A stretch of 64,000 nucleotides of DNA from Bacteroidales bacterium (GCA_017651425.1 JAGCCZ010000072.1:55904-119903); one strand, 5' to 3'; positions 17,605 through 27,325 are shown, numbered from the stretch's first letter. A program made the numbers and translations. The notes: generated from the letters alone by a model not told the origin.

Positions 17605-19515
17605 CTAATCGTAAAACTTCCAGGAGATGCCGATGGCCACGTTGCGGACCTGCATCGGATAGTAGGGGGTGGTGAAATAGTTGTAGCTGAGGATGCCGTC
17701 TAACAGGTTGGCACCCCGCACGAAGAAGGAGAGACGGCTCACCTGCAGGGTGAGGTCGAGGTCCCAATAGAGGTAGTTGCCCACCTTGCCATTCTCCTGG
17801 TGGAAGAATTGGTGCAGGATGGGATTGTACGCATCGGCGTAATAGGGCGTGTTGTACATCAGGTTGGTGCCGATTTGGATGCGGAGCCGGTTTCTGAAGA
17901 TGCGGAAGTGGTAGGCGGCCCGCAGCTTGCCTGCAAACAGGGGCACGGCCACGGCGGAACCGGTGGCGTGCTGCAGCGACATGTTCACGTCCATGGAGAA
18001 GTTCTTGATGCGCACGGGCGCCAACAGGTTGAATTGCAACACATGGATGTCGCGGTCGGCCATCGCAGGCCAACGATGCTCGTCAAGGTAATGGTATTTG
18101 TTGAGAAGGAAGTAGTTGAAACCCAGCTTGTAACCGAATATGGTCCAGTAAGCGCCCAACTTCATGGCGTTCTCCTTGGGCCATGTCAGGTACCACAGAC
18201 TGTTGTTGCCGATATAGTAGCTGTAGAAATAGTCGGGGGAAACGCGGTAGAAGTTGGCAGAGAGACCTATGAAGTGCTGCGTTTTCCGACTGATGGCGAA
18301 AGTGGCCGCCAAATTGGCAAGGGCGTCTCCCCGGTTGTAGTTGTTGAACGAGTAGTAGATGTCACCGAACAGGTCCCAGACAGAGAAGAGCCGGATGTTG
18401 GTGCGGGCGAAGAGCGTGTAGTTGTTCCCGATGTAGAAGGGCATGGCGGCATGGACATACTCATGGCGGATGCCACCCGCGATGCGGAAGAAATAGTTTT
18501 GCTCGCTTTGACGTTCCAACGGCTCGAAGTTCGACCACTGCAACGTGTTGATAATGTTGTAGTATTGCAGCGTGTCGCGCGTGGTGTCCGTGTCTATGTA
18601 ATATTGGTTCTGATAAAAGTCGTTGTTGAGGTTGTAGTCGAAAAAGAGGCTCTTCGCATGCTTGAATTGGAAGGTGTGCGTGAGTGTGCCGAAATAGCGT
18701 CCGCCCTTGGTCCTGAAATTGACATAATGCAGCCACTGCGCGTCGTGGGTGTTGATGGTGCTCATGGCGTTGTTGAGATACACTGCGAATGACATCGGGT
18801 TCACGGCAACAATGGTGTCGAAAAGGGTCTGACGGTCAATGAACGAATGGTGGTCGGATAGCCCGCCGTTCTCCTGGTATTTGGCGTGGTTGATGATGTA
18901 GGAGGCGATGAATCCGTAGATGTCCTTGGGCGTGGAGTAATGCACAACGGCGTTGAGATCGAACAAATTACAGGCCTGGTGCAGAAAACGGCCCGAGTTG
19001 TTGTAGCCTTCCAGCTCCGCATTGAACTCCACGCGCTTTATCTTTTGGGCGTGGACCACATGGATGCGTTGCTCCGTCGTGAGGCCGAAAGAGGCGGCGA
19101 TGTCGGTGAATGAACCCTTGACATCGTAGTAGTGCAGATCGTTTTGTGTCTTGAAATAGAGCGGGTAGGGTAGCGTGATCATGGAAAATCCCACATCGCG
19201 CGTGTAGTCGAACACCATCGATTTGTGCGCCTGGGAGTAAATGCCCAAAGTCTGCAGGATATACGAAGTGCGGCTCAAAGGATCGTATTCGGAGGTGTAG
19301 AAGAATGTCGTGTCAATGGGCTTGTATGTCAGTGGCATGAAGAATGCGCCGGAGAGATTGGCTACGGAAACCGGCATGTAGTCCGGCGAGATGGCCATGG
19401 CGGAGTCGATGGTGTGTTCCTTGGGGCGGTCGTCCGACTGCGAATAGCCCACCTTGCCGCCAACCACAAGAAGGAGGCACAGTAGCAACAGGGACAGACT
19501 TTTTCTGCACAACAT
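17605..19515 (-). CDS. Putative outer-membrane beta-barrel porin (PF14121 type)
   Basis: 636 residues from the ATG at 19513-19515, which is favoured because the -7 element lies at 19537-19544 and a signal peptide follows (LCRKSLSLLLLCLLLVVGGKVGYSQ). The mature protein opens with an extended polar region and then shows alternating hydrophobic/aromatic strands throughout, with many Tyr, Phe, Asn and His residues and a C-terminus NVAIGISWKFYD ending in an aromatic strand, as in outer-membrane barrels. It resembles the putative-porin family of Bacteroidetes. The substrate is unknown. fumC lies 61 bp downstream; clpB is divergent upstream. Confidence 0.75.
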   Translation of the reverse strand: MLCRKSLSLLLLCLLLVVGGKVGYSQSDDRPKEHTIDSAMAISPDYMPVSVANLSGAFFMPLTYKPIDTTFFYTSEYDPLSRTSYILQTLGIYSQAHKSMVFDYTRDVGFSMITLPYPLYFKTQNDLHYYDVKGSFTDIAASFGLTTEQRIHVVHAQKIKRVEFNAELEGYNNSGRFLHQACNLFDLNAVVHYSTPKDIYGFIASYIINHAKYQENGGLSDHHSFIDRQTLFDTIVAVNPMSFAVYLNNAMSTINTHDAQWLHYVNFRTKGGRYFGTLTHTFQFKHAKSLFFDYNLNNDFYQNQYYIDTDTTRDTLQYYNIINTLQWSNFEPLERQSEQNYFFRIAGGIRHEYVHAAMPFYIGNNYTLFARTNIRLFSVWDLFGDIYYSFNNYNRGDALANLAATFAISRKTQHFIGLSANFYRVSPDYFYSYYIGNNSLWYLTWPKENAMKLGAYWTIFGYKLGFNYFLLNKYHYLDEHRWPAMADRDIHVLQFNLLAPVRIKNFSMDVNMSLQHATGSAVAVPLFAGKLRAAYHFRIFRNRLRIQIGTNLMYNTPYYADAYNPILHQFFHQENGKVGNYLYWDLDLTLQVSRLSFFVRGANLLDGILSYNYFTTPYYPMQVRNVAIGISWKFYD

Positions 19516-19536
19516 CGAACGGGGTTTTAGAAACTG

Positions 19537-19544
19537 CAAAAATA
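19537..19544 (-). promoter_or_regulatory. -7 element (TATTTTTG, minus) of the porin gene
   Basis: An exact TAnnTTTG match on the minus strand, 21 bp before the ATG at 19515. Confidence 0.55.
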
Positions 19545-19623
19545 CAAAAAAAGTGGCATGCCATGACGAAGCGGCAAAGGCTGTCGGATGATGTACGCCA
19601 AATGCGGAACGCCCTGCCATTCT

Positions 19624-19656
19624 GTCAGTCGTTCTGACTTTGGCAACATTCTTGCT
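19624..19656 (+). promoter_or_regulatory. Sigma-54-like promoter and inverted repeat upstream of clpB
   Basis: 19641-19656 reads TGGCAACATTCTTGCT. This places GG and GC exactly 10 bp apart as in the -24/-12 consensus TGGCAC-N5-TTGCW, and 14 of the key positions fit apart from the two variable centre bases. An inverted repeat GTCAG-TCGTT-CTGAC at 19624-19638 adjoins it. The clpB ATG is 54 bp downstream. No TAnnTTTG element is evident in this gap on the plus strand. Confidence 0.5.
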
Positions 19657-19710
19657 CTAATAGCTCGTCTAATTGAATTTATAACGAAAAAAAGAAAGGA
19701 TAAAAACATC

Positions 19711-22308
19711 ATGAACCCGAACAATCTGACCATTAAGACCCAGGAGGTCATTTCCAATGCCCAGATGCTTGCCATGCGCAACCAGAACCAGCAGTTGGAA
19801 TCCCTCCATATCCTCAAGTCCATGCTTGAAGTGGACGACAATGTGATTCCCTTCCTGCTCAAAAAGCAGGACTGCAACCCCAAGACCATCGCCGCCGTGG
19901 TGGACCGCGAGATTGCTCGTCTGCCCAAGGTGACGGGCGGGGACCCCTATCTGGCCGGAAACACGCAAACCGCGTTGCAGAAAGCCATTCTCTTCTGTCA
20001 GGACTCCGGTGACGAGTTCGTCTCTTTGGAGCATCTGCTCTATGGCATTTTCAGCGCCGGCGGCCCTGCGGCCCAGATCCTCAAGGATGCTGGCATGACG
20101 GAAAAAGGCCTGAAGAGCGCCATCTCCGAGCTGCACAAAGGCAGCAAGGTGACCTCCGCGTCCAACGAGGAGACCTACAATGCCCTTAACAAGTATGCCA
20201 AGAACCTCAACGAGATGGCCCGTCAGGGCAAACTCGACCCGGTCATCGGGCGGGATGAGGAGATCCGCCGCGTGCTACAGATCCTGTCGCGCCGTACCAA
20301 GAACAACCCCATCCTCATCGGTGAGGCCGGTGTTGGCAAGACTGCCATCGCCGAGGGACTGGCGCAGCGGTTAGTGAGCGGCGACATTCCTGAGAACCTC
20401 AAGACCAAGAGACTCTATTCTCTCGACATGGGTGCGCTCATCGCGGGTGCCAAGTACAAAGGCGAGTTCGAGGAGCGTCTCAAGAGCGTCATCAATGAGG
20501 TGATCGGCTCCAACGGTGAAATCATCCTCTTCATCGATGAGATCCATACCCTCGTGGGGGCGGGTGCCTCCGGCGAGGGGGCCATGGACGCCGCCAACAT
20601 CCTCAAGCCCGCCCTCGCCCGTGGCGAACTGCGCTCCATCGGCGCCACCACCCTTGACGAGTACCAGAAGTATTTTGAGAAGGACAAGGCCCTTGAGCGC
20701 CGTTTCCAGCCTGTCAAGATCGAGGAGCCCGACAAGTACTCCGCCATCTCCATTCTCCGTGGCCTGAAAGAGCGTTACGAGAACCACCATCAGGTCAAGA
20801 TCCTCGATGAGGCCATCATCGCCGCCGTCGAGCTGTCGCAAAGGTACATCGGTGACCGTTTCCTGCCCGACAAGGCCATCGACCTCATCGACGAGGCTGC
20901 CGCCAAGCTGAAACTCGAAATCAATTCCGTGCCCGAGGAACTGGACGAGGTGGAGCACAAGATCAGCCAGCTCGAAATTGAGCGTGAGGCCCTCAAGCGT
21001 GAAAACAACACCGCCAAGGTGGAGGCCCTCTCCCAGAAGATCGCCGAGCTGCAGGAGAAACGCAACGTCATCTCCACCAAATGGCGCAGCGAGAAGGAGA
21101 TCATGGACAAGATCCAGCACTGCAAGGATGAGATAGAGAAGTACAAGATAGAAGCGGCCGACCAGGAGCGTCAGGGCAACTACGGCCGTGTGGCTGAACT
21201 GCGCTATGGCCTTATCAAGAATGACGAGGATGAGATAGAAAAACTCCAGAAGGACTTGGAGGCGCTCCAGGGCGAGGAGGCCATGATTGACGAGAAGGTC
21301 GGGGCCGACGACATCGCCGAGGTGGTGGCCCGCTGGACCGGCATCCCCGTGGCCAAGATGATGCAGAGCGAGAAATCCAAGCTGCTCCACCTTGAGGAGG
21401 AACTCCACAAGCGCGTGGTGGGCCAGGATGAGGCCATCGGGGCTGTCTCCGATGCCATCCGCCGCAGCCGTGCTGGACTGCAGGACGCCAAGCGCCCCAT
21501 CGGATCCTTTATCTTCATGGGCACCACCGGCGTCGGCAAAACCGAGCTGGCCAAGGCGCTCGCCGAGTACCTGTTCAACACGGAAGATGCCATGATCCGC
21601 TTCGACATGAGCGAGTTCCAGGAATCCTACTCCGTCTCGCGGCTCATCGGCTCGCCTCCCGGCTATGTGGGTTACGACGAGGGCGGACAGCTCACCGAGA
21701 AGGTACGCCGCAAACCCTACTCCGTCATCCTCTTCGACGAGATTGAGAAAGCCCACCCCGATGTGTTCAACATTCTGTTGCAAGTGCTTGACGATGGCCG
21801 ATTGACCGACAACAAGGGCAGGGTGGCCGATTTCAAGAACACCATCATCATCATGACCTCCAATCTCGGCTCCAACATTATTCAGGAAAATTACTCCGAC
21901 CGTGCCAACTATTCCGACCTTGAGGTGTTTGAGCGCACCAAGACGGAGGTGACCGACCTGTTGAAGAAAACACTGAAGCCGGAGTTTCTCAACCGTATCG
22001 ACGAGATTGTGATGTTCCAGCCTCTCTCCAAACGCGAGATCAAAGAGATTATCAAGTTGCAACTCGGGCAACTTGAGGAATTGCTCGGACAGCGCAACAT
22101 CAAGTTGGAGTTCAGCCGCTATGCCATGGACTTGTTGCTGGATTTGGGTTACGACCCGCTCTACGGTGCCCGTCCGCTCAAGCGTGTGATACAGAAGATG
22201 ATCCTCAACGAACTCTCCAAGATCATCCTCGCCGAGGAGATTGACCACGACTGCACCATCATGGTGGATTCCGTGGAAGACGGAAAGTTTGTGTTCTACA
22301 AGAAATAG
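19711..22308 (+). CDS. clpB: ATP-dependent disaggregase ClpB
   Basis: 865 residues from the ATG at 19711, the normal ClpB length. It rescues aggregated proteins together with DnaK/DnaJ/GrpE in the cytosol. The N-domain spans about 1-150. AAA1 has Walker [14 protein letters not shown] (about 204-216) and Walker [12 protein letters not shown] coiled-coil M-domain rich in Glu/Lys (about 400-530) separates ClpB from ClpA/ClpC. AAA2 has Walker [13 protein letters not shown] (about 604-615) and [13 protein letters not shown]. The ClpP-binding IGL/F loop expected of ClpA/X is not apparent. It is expressed alone behind a sigma-54-like promoter; an AbiE-type toxin-antitoxin pair follows. Confidence 0.97.
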   Translation: MNPNNLTIKTQEVISNAQMLAMRNQNQQLESLHILKSMLEVDDNVIPFLLKKQDCNPKTIAAVVDREIARLPKVTGGDPYLAGNTQTALQKAILFCQDSGDEFVSLEHLLYGIFSAGGPAAQILKDAGMTEKGLKSAISELHKGSKVTSASNEETYNALNKYAKNLNEMARQGKLDPVIGRDEEIRRVLQILSRRTKNNPILIGEAGVGKTAIAEGLAQRLVSGDIPENLKTKRLYSLDMGALIAGAKYKGEFEERLKSVINEVIGSNGEIILFIDEIHTLVGAGASGEGAMDAANILKPALARGELRSIGATTLDEYQKYFEKDKALERRFQPVKIEEPDKYSAISILRGLKERYENHHQVKILDEAIIAAVELSQRYIGDRFLPDKAIDLIDEAAAKLKLEINSVPEELDEVEHKISQLEIEREALKRENNTAKVEALSQKIAELQEKRNVISTKWRSEKEIMDKIQHCKDEIEKYKIEAADQERQGNYGRVAELRYGLIKNDEDEIEKLQKDLEALQGEEAMIDEKVGADDIAEVVARWTGIPVAKMMQSEKSKLLHLEEELHKRVVGQDEAIGAVSDAIRRSRAGLQDAKRPIGSFIFMGTTGVGKTELAKALAEYLFNTEDAMIRFDMSEFQESYSVSRLIGSPPGYVGYDEGGQLTEKVRRKPYSVILFDEIEKAHPDVFNILLQVLDDGRLTDNKGRVADFKNTIIIMTSNLGSNIIQENYSDRANYSDLEVFERTKTEVTDLLKKTLKPEFLNRIDEIVMFQPLSKREIKEIIKLQLGQLEELLGQRNIKLEFSRYAMDLLLDLGYDPLYGARPLKRVIQKMILNELSKIILAEEIDHDCTIMVDSVEDGKFVFYKK

Positions 22309-22355
22309 CGGAAGTTCCCCTGTTTTTCAGGCAGATTTCTGAATGGATAAGAAAA

Positions 22356-22403
22356 CAAATTTTTGGCAATACTTGTTGTTATTGCCAAAAATTTGTATTT
22401 TTG
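22356..22403 (+). promoter_or_regulatory. Palindromic operator and promoter of the AbiE-type TA locus
   Basis: 22356-22371 (CAAATTTTTGGCAATA) and 22380-22395 are perfect inverted repeats with 16 bp arms and an 8 bp spacer. The -7 element TATTTTTG follows at 22396-22403 and the antitoxin ATG is at 22419, so the operator abuts the promoter. A third, direct copy of the half-site lies at 23161-23176. AbiEi-type antitoxins are known to repress their own promoter through inverted repeats. Confidence 0.7.
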
Positions 22404-22418
22404 CCGAAAATTATTTTG

Positions 22419-23159
22419 ATGATTAAAACTGACAAAAGAACTGACTTTACAACTGCTTTCAGCGCTTTGGAATCCTTTACCACGGCTGATATTGCTGCTT
22501 TTTTTAGGAAAGAAGAACCTGAAATAAAGCAGATGACCATCAACTGGCGGGTGTATAAAATGATTCAGGATTCTATCCTTGTTCGGACTTCGAGAGGACA
22601 TTTCAGAATAGGGAAAAAAAAGTCCTTTACTCCTATTTTGGACAAGAACCTTTCAGCCGTCGCCAAACAGATCAGCAAACAATTTCCTTTTGTGTCTTTT
22701 TCTGTATGGGATTCATCTGTCCTGAATTCACTCTCCCAACATTTATCAGATAAATGTTTTTACATCATAGAAACGGAAAAAGATGCGGTTGAAACAATTT
22801 TTCATTTCCTGCAAGAAAAAAAGAAAGCGGTATATCTCAATCCTACTGAAAGCATCGTGGATAATTACATACAATCAGAAAGTGCCAAACCATTTATAAT
22901 AAAAAACCTTATTACAGAGGCTCCGACCGTTTCTGTCAATGACGTTGTCACTTCTTCCATTGAAAAAATATTGGTGGATGTTTATTGTGACACGAATATT
23001 TTTCAGGCTTACCAAGGGAATGAACTACATTTGATATACTCTAATGCGTTTTCGCAGTACTCCATAAACCAAGGAAAGCTTTTGAGATACGCAAGTAGAA
23101 GAGGCAAGAAGGAGGAAATACAAAATATAATTTCGCAAATTAACGGCAATATTCAATAA
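22419..23159 (+). CDS. AbiEi-like antitoxin/transcriptional regulator
   Basis: 246 residues from the ATG at 22419. The N-terminus (ALESFTTADIAAFFRK through INWRVYKMIQDSILVRTSRGHFRIG) is a winged-helix DNA-binding domain of the kind found in AbiEi antitoxins. The rest is a mixed alpha/beta domain (FVSFSVWDSSVLNSLSQ, YIIETEKDAVETIFHFLQEKKKAVYLNP) shared by AbiEi-related proteins. It directly precedes the nucleotidyltransferase toxin gene, as expected for type IV toxin-antitoxin pairs, and its promoter carries a perfect palindrome. The region is clearly more AT-rich than clpB and pcm on either side, which suggests acquisition by transfer. Confidence 0.7.
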   Translation: MIKTDKRTDFTTAFSALESFTTADIAAFFRKEEPEIKQMTINWRVYKMIQDSILVRTSRGHFRIGKKKSFTPILDKNLSAVAKQISKQFPFVSFSVWDSSVLNSLSQHLSDKCFYIIETEKDAVETIFHFLQEKKKAVYLNPTESIVDNYIQSESAKPFIIKNLITEAPTVSVNDVVTSSIEKILVDVYCDTNIFQAYQGNELHLIYSNAFSQYSINQGKLLRYASRRGKKEEIQNIISQINGNIQ

Positions 23160-23160
23160 C

Positions 23161-23176
23161 TATTGCCAAAAATTTG
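23161..23176. repeat. Third copy of the AbiE operator half-site
   Basis: TATTGCCAAAAATTTG is identical to 22380-22395 and lies in the 24 bp gap between antitoxin stop and toxin start. It could be a second regulator-binding site controlling toxin expression, or the mark of a duplication around the antitoxin gene. Confidence 0.75.
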
Positions 23177-23183
23177 AATCGGT

Positions 23184-24263
23184 ATGATTGACAAAGAACG
23201 CTTAAATATTGATTGGATTGAGAAGGTCGCGAAAGCGAACAGGAATGCCGACAAGATTCTTGTGGAAAAGGCAATCCGCGCGTTTCTTTTGCTTGAAGGT
23301 TTGGTTTTGTCCGACATCCCTTTTGTTTTCAAAGGCGGAACTTCGTTGATGTTAATGACCAATTCCAAACGACGCTTATCTGTTGACATTGACATTATTA
23401 TGCCGAAACCCATTGCCGAGTTAGAAAAAGATTTGGCGGTCTTGGCCAACAAACAGGGTTTCTTGCATGTGGAACCACAGGAAAGGACAGCAGCAACCAT
23501 TGTTCCCAAACGTCATTACAAGTTCTTTTACACACCTATCCATAAAACCTCACAGGACGAAGAATACATTCTGTTGGATGTTTTATTTGAACAGATACCT
23601 TATTGCATGGTTTCAAAGAAAGAAATTATTTCTAAATTCATCCCTGTAATAGAGCCGTTTACATCCGTAGATGTTCCTTGTGCCGAGGATTTGCTTGGCG
23701 ACAAACTAACAGCTTTTGCGCCAAACACGACGGGAATCCCGTACTTCAAGAATGACAAAAGCATGAGTATGGAAATCATCAAACAGCTATATGATGTGGG
23801 CTGCTTGTTCGACCTTGGCAACGATATGGCCGTGATAAAAAGAACTTTTGAACGAATTGCGCAGAAAGAAATTGAATACCGCGGTGGGGCAATGACAGTT
23901 CCCGATGTGTTGGAGGATATTTTCCAGACCTCGCTATGTATTAGCACACGCGGTGCTATCGGGAGTGGCAACTTTGAAGAACTACAAAACGGTATAAAAC
24001 GTGTGAAAGGATTTATCCTTGCGGAATCATACCATATTGAGAACGCAATTGTTTCAGCGTCAAAAGCAGCGTATCTGTCCACGCTAATTGCCACAAATGC
24101 TACCAAAATCGAAAAATACTCCAATCCTTTGCAAATAAAAGAGTGGACAATTATCGATTTGGAATTTAATACCCTCAATAAACTGAAGAAAACCAGTCCA
24201 GAAGCATTTTTTTACTGGTATAAGGCTATAAACCAAATAAAAAACGAACAAGAGAAACACTGA
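23184..24263 (+). CDS. AbiEii-type nucleotidyltransferase toxin
   Basis: 359 residues. The N-terminal domain has the DNA-polymerase-beta-like nucleotidyltransferase signature: FKGGTSLMLM (about residues 49-58) followed by RRLSVDIDIIMPK with the two catalytic Asp. VPCAEDLLGDKLTAFAPNTTG (about 168-188) is the AbiEii core with the DKL motif. The C-terminal half is helical. Family toxins (such as AbiEii and MenA) transfer nucleotides, in some cases onto tRNA, and cause growth arrest or phage abortive infection. It lies 24 bp after the antitoxin gene and 11 bp before pcm, in AT-rich DNA. Confidence 0.82.
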   Translation: MIDKERLNIDWIEKVAKANRNADKILVEKAIRAFLLLEGLVLSDIPFVFKGGTSLMLMTNSKRRLSVDIDIIMPKPIAELEKDLAVLANKQGFLHVEPQERTAATIVPKRHYKFFYTPIHKTSQDEEYILLDVLFEQIPYCMVSKKEIISKFIPVIEPFTSVDVPCAEDLLGDKLTAFAPNTTGIPYFKNDKSMSMEIIKQLYDVGCLFDLGNDMAVIKRTFERIAQKEIEYRGGAMTVPDVLEDIFQTSLCISTRGAIGSGNFEELQNGIKRVKGFILAESYHIENAIVSASKAAYLSTLIATNATKIEKYSNPLQIKEWTIIDLEFNTLNKLKKTSPEAFFYWYKAINQIKNEQEKH

Positions 24264-24274
24264 ACGAAACACGT

Positions 24275-24919
24275 ATGACTGATAACTACTTATTGCTCGG
24301 TGCCAAGAAACGCCTCATTGAAGAGCTCCGCCAGAAGGGCATCACCGATGAAAATGTGCTGCAGGCGTTCGACAAGGTGGAACGCCACAGATTCTTGGAG
24401 TCTTTCCTGTGGGACAAGGCATACGACGACATAGCCATCAAGCTCCTGAATGGACAGACGATATCGCATCCCTCCACGGTGGCGTTCCAGTCGCAGCTGC
24501 TGAAGATCAAAAAGGGCCTGTCGGTGCTCGAGATTGGCACGGGCTCCGGCTTCCAGGCGGCCATCCTCAGCGCGATGGGCGCGCATGTTTACTCCATTGA
24601 GCGGCAGGAGATCCTCTATAAACGCACGTCGAAGCTGCTGGCCGAGCTGGATGACCGCATCGTCACCTGCTTCGGCGACGGTTACAAGGGGCTGCCTCGT
24701 TTTGCACCATTTGATCGCGTGATCGTTACCTGCGGGGCCCCGAATGTGCCCGACGCCTTGGTGAGGCAGCTCAAGGTGGGCGGCATCATGGTCATCCCCG
24801 TCGGCGACGAGTCGCACACCATGAAACGGTTCACCAAGATTGACGAAAACAACCTTCAAGAGGAGGTCTTCGGAAATTTCCTTTTTGTGCCGATGCTGAA
24901 GAACGAGGCGAGACAGTAG
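24275..24919 (+). CDS. pcm: Protein-L-isoaspartate(D-aspartate) O-methyltransferase
   Basis: 214 residues, usual length. It methylates isoaspartyl residues in aged proteins using S-adenosylmethionine, starting their repair. Motifs: RHRFLESFLWDKAYDD, LNGQTISHPSTVAFQSQLL (the G-x-GQTIS-P motif), the SAM-binding loop VLEIGTGSGFQAAILSAMGA (about 88-107) and DRVIVTCGAPNVPDAL. It is 11 bp downstream of the toxin gene. Its natural partner may have been clpB (both protein quality control) before the TA pair was inserted. GC-rich again, unlike the TA genes. Confidence 0.94.
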   Translation: MTDNYLLLGAKKRLIEELRQKGITDENVLQAFDKVERHRFLESFLWDKAYDDIAIKLLNGQTISHPSTVAFQSQLLKIKKGLSVLEIGTGSGFQAAILSAMGAHVYSIERQEILYKRTSKLLAELDDRIVTCFGDGYKGLPRFAPFDRVIVTCGAPNVPDALVRQLKVGGIMVIPVGDESHTMKRFTKIDENNLQEEVFGNFLFVPMLKNEARQ

Positions 24920-24964
24920 GAGTGTGAGGCCTGTTTTTTTGAAATTTGAATTTTTGACTTTTAT

Positions 24965-25690
24965 ATGTTGGATTTGAACAATACTACTGCTGTGATTTTT
25001 GCCGCCGGATTGGGGACGCGGCTTTATCCGCTGACGGCCAACCGTCCGAAGGCGATGGTCTGTTACGAAGGGAAACCCCTGTTGCAGCATGCTCTGGAGA
25101 AGATAGCCGCCGCAGGCATCTGCAACGTGGTCGTCAATGTACACCATTTCCCCGATCAGATCATAGACTTCGTCCGCACGTTCCCCTTCGACGGGCGGAT
25201 CCGTATCTCTGACGAACGCGCTTATCTGCGCGACACCGCCGGCGGGCTCAAGTTCGCCGATCCGCTCTTCGGCGACAGCGACATACTATTATTATATAAT
25301 GTGGACATCTTGTCGTCCATAGACCTGCGGAAGATGGTGGCGCGACACGTCGGATCGGGTGCGGAGGTGACCCTCGCCGTGCGCGACAGGCAGACCGCCC
25401 GCTATTTTGTCTTCGAGCGCGACAGCATGCGTCTTTGCGGTTGGAAAAATGTCAAGACCGGCGAATCCGTCATGCCCATCTCGCCAGAAGATCCGGTCGC
25501 TTTGGCCTTCAGCGGCATCCATGTGATGAACCGTTCGTTCACAAAGAAACTTATGACGGTTGAAAAGTCATCCTTGACCCCGGTTTATCTCCAACTTATA
25601 AACAATTGTAATATTTTTGGTTATCAACACCAGGATGACGATTGGGTGGATGTTGGAAAGTATGATGAGTTTCGTAATATATTGACATAA
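24965..25690 (+). CDS. Sugar-1-phosphate nucleotidyltransferase (MurU/HddC-like)
   Basis: 241 residues. The N-terminal AVIFAAGLGTRLYPLTANRPKAM is the pyrophosphorylase signature (GxGTRxxPxTxxxPKxM), preceded by an 8-residue leader. LLLYNVDILSSID holds the metal-binding Asp, and the C-terminus (DDDWVDVGKYDEF) is typical of short NTP-transferases without a left-handed beta-helix. Related enzymes make UDP-MurNAc in peptidoglycan recycling or GDP-heptose; the exact product cannot be decided. It lies 45 bp after pcm. Confidence 0.82.
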   Translation: MLDLNNTTAVIFAAGLGTRLYPLTANRPKAMVCYEGKPLLQHALEKIAAAGICNVVVNVHHFPDQIIDFVRTFPFDGRIRISDERAYLRDTAGGLKFADPLFGDSDILLLYNVDILSSIDLRKMVARHVGSGAEVTLAVRDRQTARYFVFERDSMRLCGWKNVKTGESVMPISPEDPVALAFSGIHVMNRSFTKKLMTVEKSSLTPVYLQLINNCNIFGYQHQDDDWVDVGKYDEFRNILT

Positions 25691-25873
25691 AGTATATTAA
25701 TATTGAAATTGGGACTCTTGCGCGCTGTGATTTATACACTTTTTTTCTAAAAAATCAAGTTGAAAAAAATATTTTTGTGAACTTTTTTTTTCTATTTTTG
25801 CCATCTCAAAAATTGACACTTTTAGTTTGTTAATTTGTTGAGAATGAGAGATGATTGTTTTTAATTGCAGCGT
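25691..25873. promoter_or_regulatory. AT-rich dnaA upstream region with -7 element
   Basis: The 183 bp gap is very AT-rich with several T runs. TATTTTTG at 25793-25800 is a good -7 element 73 bp before the dnaA ATG. Only one weak DnaA-box-like word (TTATACACT near 25731) is seen here, and TTATCAACA occurs at ~25620 in the preceding gene. This is not enough to call an origin. Confidence 0.4.
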
Positions 25874-27325
25874 ATGATGAATAAAATTACCAAAGACTTC
25901 ACACAGGTTTGGAACAATTGCCTGTCGATGATACAAGACATTGTTGAAGAGGATGCGTTTGAGACATGGTTCGCCCCCATCGTGCCCGTCTCATTGGAGG
26001 ATGACACGTTGGTGCTGCAGCTGCCCAGCCATCTGTTCTACGAGTTTCTCGAAGAGCATTATGTGAATGTGCTTAAAAGTGTGATTAAGAAAGAGATAGG
26101 TCCGATGGGAAAGTTGAAATACAAGGTGATTATGGAGCAGCAGCCGGACCCGAGGCTCTCGCAGTCCATCACACTTCCGTCGCACAACCGTCCTGCGGTC
26201 AGCAACCCTCCGACGCTTGCGCCCATCGACGTGTACCAGACCTCGAACCGTGACATACCGGATCCCTTTGTGCTCCCTGGCATCCAGAAGCACAAAATCC
26301 CCTCCAACTTGGTGGACACGCTCACGTTCGAGAACTATGTGGAGGGCGACTGCAACCGTCTGGCCCGCTCTGCGGGCTGGGCCATCTCCAAGGCGCCGGG
26401 GCAGACATCCTTCAACCCCCTGTTCATTTACTCCGATGTGGGGCTCGGCAAGACGCACCTCGTGAACGCCATCGGTATCCAGACAAAGATCAACTTCCCC
26501 GACAAGACGGTGGTCTATGTGAGCTGCGACACATTCTACCAGCAGTACATCGAGTCCATCAAGAACAAGAATATTAACGACTTCATCTGGTTCTACCAGT
26601 CTGTCGATATGCTCATCATTGACGACATCCAGTTCATTGCCGGCGGCAAGGGCAAGACGCAGGAGGTGTTCTTCCACATCTTCAACTCGTTGCATCAGCA
26701 CAACAAGCAGATCATCATCACGGCCGACAAGTCGCCGGTGGAGATCTCAGGGTTCGAGGCGCGGCTGCTCAACCGCTTCAAGTGGGGCCTGACCGCCGAC
26801 TTGCAGGTGCCCGACTTGGAGACGCGTATCGCCATCATCAACAAGAAATTGGAAAACAACGGCATCACCTTCCCCAAGGAGGTGGTGGAGTATCTGGCGC
26901 TTCGCATCACGTCCAACACCCGTGAGTTGGAGGGCGCCATGATCGCCATCCTCGCCCAGGCCTCCCTCAACCATCGCGCCATCACTGTCGAGCTGGCCAA
27001 GGAGATGGTCGACAAGTATGTGAAAACCAACGCCAAGGAGATCTCCATCGAATACATCCAGAAGATTGTCTGCGAGTATTTCAAGATCTCCATCGACGCC
27101 ATCAACGCCAAGACGCGGAAGCGCGATATTGTCCAGGCGCGCCAACTGAGCATGTATTTCGCGAAGAAACACACCAAGCTGCCCCTTTCGCTCATCGGCG
27201 CTTACTGCGGTAATAAAGACCATGCAACGGTGCTGCATGCCTGCCGGACCATCAACAATTTGTATGATACTGACAAAAAAATGAAATTATACGTGGATGA
27301 TATCGAGAAAAAGATGAAAATTTAA
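25874..27325 (+). CDS. dnaA: Chromosomal replication initiator DnaA
   Basis: 483 residues from the ATG at 25874. Binds DnaA boxes and opens the origin in the ATP form. Domain I is at the N-terminus (WNNCLSMIQDIVEEDAFETWF, closely followed by FAPIVPVSLEDD). A variable linker spans about 95-145. The AAA+ domain has Walker A SDVGLGKTHL (about 186-195), Walker B MLIIDDIQFIAGG, sensor I and LLNRFKWGLTADLQVPDLETR. The C-terminal domain IV has RKRDIVQARQLSMYFAKK and the signature CGNKDHATVLHACRTI. It is transcribed alone; recJ follows with its own promoter. Confidence 0.97.
   Translation: MMNKITKDFTQVWNNCLSMIQDIVEEDAFETWFAPIVPVSLEDDTLVLQLPSHLFYEFLEEHYVNVLKSVIKKEIGPMGKLKYKVIMEQQPDPRLSQSITLPSHNRPAVSNPPTLAPIDVYQTSNRDIPDPFVLPGIQKHKIPSNLVDTLTFENYVEGDCNRLARSAGWAISKAPGQTSFNPLFIYSDVGLGKTHLVNAIGIQTKINFPDKTVVYVSCDTFYQQYIESIKNKNINDFIWFYQSVDMLIIDDIQFIAGGKGKTQEVFFHIFNSLHQHNKQIIITADKSPVEISGFEARLLNRFKWGLTADLQVPDLETRIAIINKKLENNGITFPKEVVEYLALRITSNTRELEGAMIAILAQASLNHRAITVELAKEMVDKYVKTNAKEISIEYIQKIVCEYFKISIDAINAKTRKRDIVQARQLSMYFAKKHTKLPLSLIGAYCGNKDHATVLHACRTINNLYDTDKKMKLYVDDIEKKMKI

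Noticed and set aside
25600..25873. Replication origin next to dnaA
   Set aside because: Only scattered weak matches to DnaA boxes (TTATCAACA, TTATACACT) and one AT-rich stretch; no cluster of boxes.
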